Source of the DNA: Gavia stellata
Lineage: Eukaryota; Chordata; Aves; Gaviiformes; Gaviidae
Assembly (NCBI RefSeq): GCF_030936135.1
Contig: NC_082598.1
Span: 12,528,687 to 12,592,686 of the forward strand
DNA: 64,000 nucleotides
Direction of reading: 5' to 3'
Part shown: one piece after another, positions 1 through 11,275 of the stretch
How the letters are laid out: each line of letters starts with the position of its first letter
Position numbering within the stretch: position 1 is the stretch's first letter
Position numbers and translations under genes: made by a program
Notes under the pieces: generated by a model
What the model was told of the DNA's origin: nothing
Database searches by the model: none
Seen by the model: the letters and a program-made list of their open reading frames with translations, nothing else

Positions 1-1317
1 CTTTTTGTGTGATTGATTTTTTTCTTTTTTTTTTTTAATTGATTATTTATTTACTGCATTCATTTTCCATGCTACTTGTGGATTCCGAAACCTTGCCAGG
101 AGGTACTTTAGAAATGCTGACTTCTTTTGATTGTTACGTGTCAGCACAAATCAAAATAAGTGTCAGCTTTTCTTCCAATAAATAGTTTTATTAAATTCAT
201 CTTACAGTGTAAGAATATGTTATGTATTGTCTATTATTATTACTGCTTCTGTAAGGGTTGAGTAATATGTTTGCACCATACTTCTAGGGAAAAAAAATGT
301 ATAAGGAACTATACTGTACTCAATTTCATCTGGAGAACAATGTCCTGAGAGTTAAAATACATCAAAAAATGAATTAGGTCCCCTTGAAATGAAGGATGTG
401 AATAACTGTGTGCATTCCTCCATATAACATTTGCTTATCCAGTTTCAGTCTCTTCTGTTTAATTATCAGGTAGGAGCACAAAGTAAAAAGGATAAAAAGT
501 AAAGGGTAAGTGTGGTGCCCACTGGTTCATTATTTTTGTAAAAAAAAAAAAAAAGGTCTCTACTGATGTCGTATTTATTGACCTTAAGACAAATTTCAGA
601 AGGGAAAATAAACCATCTCCCTAATGTAAAACATGAAATACTACTGGGCTGTTTAATTCTCACAGAAATATTCAGAATGAACTTTACTACTCTTTTCATA
701 GTTGCTTTGTAGTCTTTAAAAGCACAGAGCTGCATTGTTATCAGAGCAGCTAATGCTTTCCACAGAGATGCAGGATAACACCCCTGCCAGGAATGCACTG
801 CCCCAGGGAGGAGAAAGCTAAAGGTGAGCCTCCTCGCAGCTAGTGCTTTCATTGGAAAATAATTACAACATTTAGGCTATTGGTGACATAGCCTCCAGTA
901 ATTTCAGCAGTTTAGAGTGCCTGAGTCTATTTCACATATAATTCACACAAGTATTTTGCATATGTGTTTAATAAATACCGGTTTTTACCTTCAAGTGTTT
1001 TCTTACAATATGGTCTATGGAGCCCAAAATTTCTACGTCCGAGTCGTGTGTGCTCCAAGAAGCTGAGTATACTGCATAACAAAAACATCCTTATTCTTGC
1101 TTCCACATAGCTACTGAGTCCTACAGATAAACAAATGAGACCCCACAGGAATAGGGACTCTTCTCTGAGAAGCTCGAGGTGAATTGCAGCCCTCCTGCCA
1201 TACCCCGAGTGCCCGACCTGTGAGACGGAGATGTTTTCTCCCACCGCTCGCCTCCTGATAGTTGTCGTGCTTCCACCCACAGCAACATGCTGTAGGTCAC
1301 ATATGTCCGTATATATT
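1..1317. other. Non-coding AT-rich sequence, presumed AFAP1 5' intron or flank
   Basis: No exon, RNA gene or recognisable repeat family is visible. The open frames here are short and compositionally random. The only local structures are T-rich runs in the first 40 bases and an A15 run at 540-554. Confidence 0.5.
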
Positions 1318-1379
1318 TGTGTGTGTGCATATATATATATACACACACATATATATGCGCATATATATACATATATATA
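1318..1379. repeat. 62-bp perfect alternating purine-pyrimidine tract, (TG)/(TA)/(CA) mixed
   Basis: Every base from 1318 to 1379 alternates purine and pyrimidine: a TG run, a TA run, a CA run, TATATATGCGCATATATA (a perfect palindrome around GCGC) and more TA. It is a compound dinucleotide microsatellite that could form Z-DNA or a cruciform under supercoiling (inference). Confidence 0.9.
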
Positions 1380-3756
1380 GGACTAGACCATCTGCAGATG
1401 TCCCTTCCAACATTAACTGTTGTGTGACATCTGCACCAGAGACTCGTTTCGCAATAGCTTTAGATCTAAATACAGGCTGCTGCTAAAAAAGACAATCCAA
1501 CTCATCCTCCCTTCCTTGCTCTTGCCCTGCCTGGGCACTGGCAGAAGCTCCTGCAGGCATGCGGTGAGCTGGCTCCGTGCCCTCCTCTGGCTCACCCCAT
1601 TGCCCAGAAATGCGCGTGTTGGCCCAAAGGAAGGCATGAAAATGAGGGATCAGAGACGAGATCAGCCCCTCTCAGCAGCAGCCCAGACATAGGTTAACTT
1701 AAAAGTTTTTGTAAAACCACAGCTTGCAGGAAAGGCAGAGAGGAAAAAAAGCAGAAATAAGCATCTAATTTGAAACACAAACATATTTGCACATTTGTAC
1801 ATGCGTCTTTTTCACTTGTACAGACTGCGCTGAAAGAATTCCTAGTATCTCAGAAAGTGACTCTCCAGTTACTGTTTTCTCAGAGCATTGGTAACTCGTT
1901 TTAAGGAGAACATCCAGCTTGACCTAAGGATTGCAAGTTCTCTAATGAGGAAATAGATAAGCTGAAAGCACCCCGTGAGCATCTTGGAAGGGAAGGAGGG
2001 AGGTGGAGAGAGCATCAACAGGAATTTTTTATGTTCAGTTGTGCATGTCATCCTCTCACAGAGTATATTATTTATCTGATGCCAATCTAAAGAGAAGTAG
2101 ATGAATACCTTTTGAATTTAAACTCTTAGCAATATCAAAATTACCTTTTTCTGACTTTTCTGGGTTTATTATTTGGATATGTTATAGCTAATGTCTAAAT
2201 AACTGCTACTCCTTGAAAAGCATCAGACAGATTCCCTAAGAACTTGATTTCTTCCTAGATAAACTGCACTCGGCTTGATTAGATCGAAATCATTAATGAG
2301 AAACACTTATTTCCTGTGAGAATTGTATCATGTGATAAACTAACAAGAAAGAAGAGGAGGGCCTTAGGAAAAGATCAGTTACTTGAAGCTCTGTGCAGGC
2401 TTCTTTACTGGTGAGCCTTTCAAACCCTGCTTGGTTAAGAGCTGTGGCATACCCTTCATGGCCAGCTGAAGCTAGTACTACCTGTGCGGGGCTGGGCTAC
2501 TTGTGATTCAGCTGCTGATCTGTTGTGGCATTTAAATACTAACCAGAAATAGGGATCTTTTGCATTAACACGACTCTTTCAGCCACAGTGGCTCATCAGC
2601 TGAAATAAGACCGGTGCAGCTTCCGTGCCTGGGGAGGAGGGAGAGCGATACCTTTGGCAACTGTGCCAAGGTATGTCCAAGCCCTAAGAGACCCACGTCA
2701 TTCTTTTGAGATGAGCTGATTTTGAAGGGCCTGTATAGTGTCTCATCCTGTAAGTACTCTGCCTCTTTTTCCTCCTTCCTGAACTTCTGTAACAATTCGG
2801 GTCAGACAGAAAGGAGCCTACAACCTACTATCTCCACTCTGTAATTAGGCCTTGTCCTGTGTCCACTTCTTTACAACCTACTCATTTGTTACATTAGCAA
2901 AGCAATGTTTCCTCATCATAACCTTTTTTATCATGAAAGGATAAGGTCAGCTGGGCTATGTATATATTGTCACTGTTAATACTTCAGACAGACACTGTTT
3001 CTCTGATTAAAATGATGTGAAGTAATAGCAGGAGGTGATGGATTATGTCATGTTCTTTCCCCCAGTGCTGACACTGTTACTCAAACATTGCTTAAGCAGA
3101 AAAGTAGCAAGTCCAGGCTGAAGGCTGTTCCTGGATTTCTAAGCACCTCATTTGTATCATCCGTTTGCAATCCTTCCTCTTTCCATCATTCTGCTTCTCA
3201 TAAAACCGACTTTTATAACAGGGAGGAGGACTTAGCAGGTCTTCTCCAAAGCATGTGGGAAGAGGTCTTTCAACCTGGAGCAAAGCAGGGTCTTCAGACA
3301 GCTACCAGCTGGGACGTTTACAGCTCTTTTGTCATCTTGTCTCATGCCCAGATGACAAAAGGATTTATTATTATAGGCAATTAGGGTGAGTTTTCCCCCC
3401 TCACTTTTCATCTTTGGTACGATGAATTTGGTGATGAAACCCTGCAGACTTTTTTTCGCGTTGCTTATGCAGATGCTGAAGGCCAGTATCACTGTAAAAT
3501 GTCATCCCTGCCCCTCCCTCCATTTCGCTCCATTTTGCTCCTCTTCCAACAAAACAGCTGTATGCACTGCAAGATGCATAGATGTGACAGCTGCCTCTTG
3601 GCCAAGTCTGAAGGACTGATGTCATGCCTTTGCCAGAAAAACAGGCAAACATTTTACTGGGAGTGTTGTTTGGAAGAGATGTGAAATAATCGCCCAGGCC
3701 CAAATAACCTAGGGAAGGCCTCAGCTGGAGCAGTGTGTAACGTGGGGCACTGTACG
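1380..3756. other. Non-coding sequence without recognised features
   Basis: I see no coding exon, RNA gene or clear transposon here. Open frames such as those at 1420-1692 and 3088-3384 have no familiar domain and no supporting neighbours. The base composition is ordinary for an intron. Confidence 0.5.
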
Positions 3757-4140
3757 TGAGGGATAATATGGACCACTGGAGAGATTGCAGAGGAAAGCAG
3801 CAGGAGCAGTCAGAGGCTGGAAGATGCAACCTGTGAGAGATTGGTGATGGGATTTCAGTTGTTTAGCAGAAAGAAAACTGAGGAGAGGCATGATAATAGT
3901 CTTCAAATATGTTAAGGCTGCTACAGAGAGAAAGGGACTATGTTCCTCATGTCTTCTGTGGACAGAACCAGAAAAAATAGGCTTAAAACTCAGTAAAAGA
4001 AGATAGACAGTGTATGTAAGAAACACGCTTTCTTATGTTAACAATGGTTGAACATTGGACTTGATTGCCAGTGAAGGTCAAAGCTTGGACTGACTTCCAT
4101 CAGGAATGAGATAGGTATAGCTGATCTCACCTTGGATGAG
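3757..4140 (+). mobile_element. Ancient CR1/L3-like LINE relic, 3' ORF2 and 3' UTR
   Basis: The order of degenerate landmarks is that of a CR1-clade ORF2 tail on the + strand: a GGAGAGATTGCAGAGGAAAG block (the LERVQRR region), a GGATTTCAGTTGTTTAG block (GLFSL), GAGAGGCATGATAATAGTC with TTCAAATATGTTAAGGCTGC (the DMI..FKYVKGC region), a GACAGAACCAGAA block, then AAACACGCTTTCTTA. Many substitutions and small gaps show great age compared with the CR1 copies at 26 and 54 kb. It is coding-dead. The boundaries are approximate, and it could be assigned to L3 or another old CR1 subfamily. Confidence 0.6.
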
Positions 4141-7100
4141 AATGATGAACAGCATGACTCCCTCAATATTCTTTGATTGAACAAGAACTATTTATGTTGT
4201 GTGCATTCTCATATTTTTCTAACCCCCTTCCACCCAAAAGATCAATTTTTCCTCTGTTTTTTAGTAATGACTTTCCTCAGGCTAATGCTTAATGATATAA
4301 AACAAAGTAAACTTAAACATAGTAAAGAACATTTTTCATGCTGGTAGCTTGGATTTTCTAGCTGCTCCTTTCAGATGATGACCTGACAGCTTCTATTTCT
4401 CCATCTTAAATAGAGCATGATGGTCATACAGTAACTAACTACTGCAAAATGGTTTTGACATCTTGGAGGAAGCTAAATACCATTGCTTCACTTTCATATC
4501 CTTAGTTCTGTCTTGCCATATTTCATATTCACCCAAAGCTTTTCCGTCTAACTTTATATTTGCAATTATTCTGTTCTTTTTTTCTTTTCTTCTTTTATTG
4601 TGTTGAAATTGAGTTCTGCAATTCTTAGTAAATCTGACACAGACTTTTCACCTTTGATAACAGTTGCAGGGTTAGTTGCTTTGTCACCTCTTCTCTGCAG
4701 CAATAGCTTCCCTTTCTTTCCCTCCCATTTGCCTCTGAAATGGGCAGAAATTGGAGAAAACTGTGTGATGAAGCTGCTGTCAGGCTGGGACATGCTTACT
4801 GTCCCCTCCTTTCAGTTTTAGTGGCTGGCACTTTGCACTCCCTGATGAGAGTACGTCATTGTCCTGAGTCAACCTGCCACTCAACCGTAGGAGAAGCAGC
4901 CTCTGAGGCATACGACTTGCAAAAGACAGTCCATTCAAAGTAACATAGAAATCTATGATTATGAAAGCCTAACTTCTTAGGAGGCAAATATCCAACAGCA
5001 TTTCATGGAATGAACATCAGAGAGGCTCTGACTGAGGGGATGTCTCATTCTGGTGTTGAGGTCTGCCCTTCCTTCCCCCGCCTCTGTTGTCTCATCCTGC
5101 TTCCTCTGATTGCTGCCGCTTTACAAGTGGCTTTAGTACAAAAAAGGTTTTCTTTGAAGTATTGTGGAACCACCATTTCTAAGAAAATGTGACCAGCAAA
5201 TGTCCAACTTTCTTTTTCAGCTATCTTGTTAGTATACAGCACTGATACCTGTGGTTTTGCCCCTCTGGTGTAACATGAAAACTTCCAGTGACTTTTATGG
5301 TTCAATTACTTTTGGCAGACCTTGGTTCTCCATGTTAGACCCTCACACTTGTATAAACATAACCGGCTTCAAGCTGTGTTAAATATAATCACTTAGCTAC
5401 AAAAACAAAAAACAGAGATAATGACTAAGATGAAGATTCCACATTTTATAAACAATTTTGGGTTGAAAAGTATTTGGAGTGGGAATCACACCCTGCTCAC
5501 AAGTATTTTCCCGTTTTGCTTCTTTAGCTCTTGCACCTTGCCCTATTGTCATCCTCTTTGGCTTTGCTAAAAGTGCATTTTTCCTACTCTGAACCCCACA
5601 GAAACAGATTCTGCCTAAATTGTGTCATAAAAAACACACGGAGATGCATGACAACGTGAAAGACAAAGCAAACGCTGAAATAGGACCCCTTCACTTCTTA
5701 GGGAGAGGAATACTGACTATTAAGTGAAATCCTGAAGTTCCTTGTGCTGCTGCCTAAAACCAGCTCGATACGAGCGGTGAGCATGAGAAACAAAAAATGT
5801 TGTGGAAGGGACACAATCAGCAAAACAATTCATGTTGCTTTATGTTGATGTTTGACAGTAAAGTCAAAAAAAGAAACTAAAAAAAAATTTAAAAAAAAAT
5901 CAGCATGCAGGCAGAAAACCCCATAAGTGATGGGACAGAAAAGATTGCAGGTTTTAGTTTTAAAGAGGATCTTGGGATGTTAAAACACCTCCCTCCCACA
6001 CCATCCTCCGAAGTAATGGATCACTTCAGTCTTTGTTTGAAAGTTAGAGAAATTACCCAAAAGAAAAAAACCCCACTCTCTGCTTTTTTGAAAACTGACA
6101 CTAAAAGCATGGAAGTGTTTTTTCTTACAAGTGAGGTCCAAACAGTCTCATCACTCCCCCGGCACTGCCCAGACTTGAACTCCCTAAAAGACGCATCCTG
6201 AAATGCAGTTGCACATTACATGAACATCACAAGCTGTAGTAAGAATTCAGCTTGCTTTATAGCTGTCTTTGTAATTCCAGCCTTTAGTTTTGACAAAAAG
6301 TAACCGTGCCAACCAGTAATATTAAGCCTTGTGTTACCTCTGATGAAGCTGCAGCTCTGGGACTGCTCGGACTCTGGGAAGGACCGATGGACATGAATTA
6401 GCTGCTGCTGCTTCTGCTGACTTCGCTCCTACTCTTACCCAGGTGTGAAGTTGTCTAGTTCACTTCCCAAACAGGCTTTAAAACCTCTGAATAGAGCTTG
6501 GTGCTGCTTTCAGTATAGGCAAGCAGGTCGACATGAGCAGATAAGCTAATAGCTGAGTGGGTCGTTGATGCGGGCTGCTATTCTTGCCTCTTCCCAGTGG
6601 GGATAGGGGCCAAGCTACAGACAAGTTGTTACTCTTCTTGTGCATTCCCAAAATTTCCTATATGTGCCTGAAAGGACATGGTGAACCTATGGAGATAGGC
6701 TCCCAGAAGCTCTTGCAAAACCCTTCTGGAAAGGCAAGAGGTAACCTGACCAGGTTAGTCCGTTGAGCAGTACGGCAGATTTTCTTGTAGCAAAAGACAT
6801 GTTTTAGCACATACCTAAGTATGGGTTTCATGATGATTGGTTGGTTGATTATATGGAATTGATTAACTACTGAACAGCCTCTAAAGATTTGCTTAAACTT
6901 AAAAAGAGAACTTCACTGAAACATTGAGTGAGAGTTTAAAAAAATACTTCAGGATCCTTTCTAGCTCTTTGTTCAACCTGAGTATAAATTAAATTTTAAG
7001 TTACATTATTATCCTCTTAAAGGATAAAAATACTCCAGATTTCATAGTAATATAGCTGAATATCTGAGAAGTCCAAAGGATCATTTTCTCTGTGATCTAA

Positions 7101-7754
7101 TTTGCTCTGTTGACGAAGAGGAAAGCGTGTATTACCAGAGAAAGTACACACTTTTATTGATGGCACTGCTTTAGTTTACTTGGTTTTGGAGGACATGGAT
7201 TTGCTTAGGGAAAATCCAGATGCAGATGGTTAGATGAAAGGGAAAACTACCAAAAACAATAGGATGAGACTAAATCTGTGGAGCCACCATAATATATCTG
7301 CGTATCTGGATCGCTATTTTCTCATAATGAGTAACAGGACCCGGAAACCCCTTAACATATGTTACATTCACAGTGAATCAACCCACGGTTTTACTCATAT
7401 CCTTTTTATACTTTTATAAAACAAAATTTGGATCTGGTTCCAGCGATTTAGAAACGTTTTATGGCAACTGAGTCAAAGAATTTGGCAGGTTTTGCAGTTT
7501 GGAAGGCCACTGGAATGTTTCACAAAAGCTGTGCTAATGTCTTAGTAATAATGAGGTAAGAGTAATAAATTCTTCTGCATTGCAAAAAGTAGGATTCTTT
7601 CTAATTTTTATTTGAATATTTAGAGGCTATTCACTCTCTAGGAGATTCCTGTAGTTTTTCTTTCTCTTTCAAATGATAGATGCTTTCTAAGGGTAATGCT
7701 GGGGATTCCATGGGGAGACTTCTTAATTTTTCTTATATTTACGTGGAGATGGAT
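4141..7754. other. Non-coding sequence without recognised features
   Basis: No exon, RNA gene or named repeat is recognised. Open frames are all under about 100 codons and carry no motif. Local A-runs near 5877-5900 are the only obvious low-complexity pieces. Confidence 0.5.
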
Positions 7755-7795
7755 GATTTGATTTGATTTGATTTGATTTGATTTGATTTGATTTG
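7755..7795. repeat. (GATTT)8 pentanucleotide microsatellite
   Basis: Eight uninterrupted GATTT units plus one further G fill 7755-7795. The purity suggests it is likely to vary in length between individuals. Confidence 0.97.
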
Positions 7796-10700
7796 GCAGA
7801 ACTGGACTGAACTGTTTTGTTAATATCTTTGTTTAGAAAAATTTAGTTGGAAATGATTGCAAAAATTTGTGGTCTCTTTACTTATAAAATTAGAAAAAAT
7901 AATGATAAGTATGTACCAGTTTTCTAATCCCAAACTTAGTTTTTCAGGGAAGTAACTGAGAGACAGTTTAGGATAGAGTTTGTATGCTTAATATAAGGTT
8001 CAAGAAGGTATGTAGTACTCCCAGGAAATTGTGGGTGTGTAATAACATCAAAAAAATCTCACCACTCTTTCTTAAATATTTAAAAGTCAGTGTGAACCAC
8101 CATGTCCAAACGTTTAATGTGGCCTACATGATTTTGGCATAAATAACATGATGTTTTTTCTATTAAATTTGTTCCCTAACTTTTTTCGGCATGTGTGTTT
8201 TTTAGTAGTAAGTATTAACAATTCCCGACAAGCAGAATCTGTCACTGGTGCTGCGCTTTTCCAGCAGTGCTGAGATGAGGAACCAAAGAACACACAGATG
8301 CAACGGGACAAGGAACTGGTTTCTTGCTGCCACTGCACTGTGCTAAGGATTTTAGGCATATAGCTGGATCTTCTCATAGATGGGAGTAAAGCAAGGAGTA
8401 AATGCATCAATGTTAACAAAATATTATGTGTTTAAAATCAGTGTGTTAAAAGCGTTGGTTTATTTACTCCATGATACCAGTTAATGTGGCACGTGAGGGT
8501 CTGTTTGTACAGGAGCTGTTGGATAATATTCTATTTGTAGAACTTAGTGTTCAGTAGGTTGGCTCTGGTGTCCTTTCTGAAAAGCAGACTGTGTTAAACG
8601 TTTAACATGATGGTTCGAAGGGGCATATTGGCAGTCTGACCACTTTTTGCTTTAATCACAGGATTTCAACAGAGTGCAACACTTGCGGAAAGAAGGTGGC
8701 AATGTGTTAGTGTTTTCAGAGCCCTTAAATAATGTCAACATAGGCTGTACTGGAAGACCGTGAAGAACCTGAGACTAAAATGTTGCAATCTAAATTTCCA
8801 GCCTCCCCTACCTGGTCACTGAAACCACTGGTTCCTGATTTATAGAGGAATAAATCTTGAAAACCACCATGAATGCAGCAGCGTTATTCCACCTTTACAT
8901 TAGCTTAAGCAGAGTTGGAGTTACACTGAATTCTTGTTTCGTACCCACCCCGAGCAGTAGAGAAAGGATCCTTTTTTGTCTCTGTTAGACCTTGAGACTC
9001 AACAAAAACCTTGAGATTTTGTTTTCATTATTATCTGGTATCTGGCTGATATGTATGCCACCGGGACACGTACAAGATGTCTTCAGGGTTTAATATACCT
9101 TCCCGCATACTACCATGATTAAAATACACTTGCGGCATTCTGGTGTGCAGAGCAGGCATCCCATCTGCCGGGGACAGCGAAGGCAGGCAGCAGGGACGTG
9201 TTTCATGAACAATGAATGTGCACGAACACAACTATGCAATAAGGAGGAGTGGTTTCTCCTCTTAGAATTAACAGAACTCTAGGGAAAGTCAATGTTTGTT
9301 CAGTCGTATTGTGTCATAAATTGTTAACTCCTTTAGGCCAGTTGTGATGATAAGTGATTATTTTATCACTTGTTTGTACTCTTCTGTGTCTTCGCAGAGT
9401 GTGTTTATTTGCAGGATAGGAAGCACGTTATCACTGGAGCATTAAGAAGGGAATAGGTCTGGTAACAGCAACAGACTCATAAATTTGAAACAAAGAAGTT
9501 GGGGAAAACAGAAGAGCAAGCAGTCTTAGACTAACCTTTAGTATTTAAAGAAAGCTGTATTTACTTCAAAACCTATCATTTAAAATATGTAATAGTAGAT
9601 CATCATCTCTTTGTTTTTGTTGTATTTTTAGTTTTGATTACTCTCTTTTTGGTGCCATATAATCTGCAGTTATTTTAACTAGCACTCACATCATAAACAA
9701 TCTCTACAGGTTTTTCATTCTTGCAATTCATATTTACCAAATACCGCTTTCTCTGTTAAAGCAGTTTACTCATAAATTATTTACTTGTATCAAAACAGAA
9801 TGTGAAATAGTCTGTGCACTTTTTCAGTAGATGCTCAAGAACAAGAAAGGAAAGTTGGACCACACAGCCACCACTGGGAACTGTTACGATTATTATCCTG
9901 TGTAACAACTTGCTTTTACTGAATATCTTTTTGATTGGCCACCAAGCCTTTCCTGGACTTTTAAGGTTTGAAAATTGAGTCAGGCATGTAATTTGAAAGA
10001 TTATAGTCAAAATTCAGAATAAGATTACAATTTCATGCGTGTTTGACTTCATGGCAATTCTAATACTTAGACTACTCTTTAAACCAAGAAATCTACTATT
10101 TAGTTCAGACAGTTGCCAAATAAATAATTTCTGCCAGCCTGGCTAAGAAGTTTTTCCTTTTTTCTCTTCGAATACAAAGGTGAATATCCAGTTAGTGTCC
10201 ATTTGAAGGGGCTCAGTTAGTAATTGGGTACATAGGATTGTTCATCTTTAGGTTATTAGTTGAAATCCAGCCAACCTCAAAGTCATTAACATGGCTGAGG
10301 CCGTTTCCAGCTAGTGTGAAACGAGCTGGAAATCTCATCCAGTTATTGATAGGCATCTATAGTAAAATGCTTTTGCTGCAGCTGGTGCAGAAAATATTTT
10401 TCTAGTGGGTGTAATTAAATACATAAATAACAAAATAATGCAACTTCCTAGGATGTGAAAAGTTCTTCACCTAGAAAAATTTTCCTCCATATCATGTTTG
10501 AGGTCTGTTAGTGGAGCATCCTCTGGAGTGTTCCATTATGTTATCATGCTATACCTGCTGGGCTTTTGAAAAGAAGACTGCAGTTCTCACAACTGAGGTA
10601 CATTTCAGACACACTAGAATAACCCTCTCTATAATTACTGTGTCTGAATGTAACCTTGATCCAGAATGGAAAGGATGTAAGAACTGACTCTCTCCCAACA

Positions 10701-11070
10701 CTAAAATAAATACTAGAGGCAGATGAGATTACATGTGGAAGAACTAAACTGAGCATCCAGTCCTGCAAGTAGTGCTACTGTCTTCTTAGCTATAACAAAA
10801 CCTCAGTTAATTTCACCCGATTTTGCAATTTTTTTGGGTATTAGCATAATGAAAATAATGAAAGTATTGTCAATATGCTATAGCTGTCAGCAAACGTTAC
10901 TGAGGCCTGTGGCTCTTCATCAGAAGGCTTGTTCTGAGGACATGAGCCTTCTGCAGAAAGATCTCCGTCTGTAATTAACAGCCCATCACTGGTATTCAGT
11001 TAAGTGAACTTAAACAGATTAAACTGAAAAAAACCTCATGCATTTGCCATTGTAGTTGCAAAAATGTAGA
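7796..11070. other. Non-coding sequence without recognised features
   Basis: AT-rich, with no supported exon, RNA gene or repeat family. The short open frames on both strands look random. Confidence 0.5.
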
Positions 11071-11275
11071 ATTAAATGTCTTTACTGAGAGAGTGGTGAG
11101 ACACTGGAATAAACTTCCCAGGGAAGTGGTGGAGTCACCATCCCTGGAGGTGTTCAAGGAACATGTGGACGAGGCGTTGCGGGACATGATTTAGTGGGCA
11201 TGGTGGTGTTGGTTGATGGATGGACTTGATGATCTTACACGTCTTTTCCAGCCTTAGTGATTCTGTGATTCTGTG
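11071..11275 (+). mobile_element. CR1 LINE fragment, 3' end (about 205 bp)
   Basis: The fragment starts near the TTTACTGAGAGAGTGGTGAG block (end of ORF2), runs through the CATCCCTGGAGGTGTTCAAG block, the ORF2 terminus, the GGACTTGATGATCTTA 3' UTR, and ends in two ATTCTGTG units at 11260-11275. It is a 5'-truncated, non-autonomous copy, as is usual for CR1. It shares its subfamily-type 3' end with the longer copy at 26300-26932. Confidence 0.93.
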
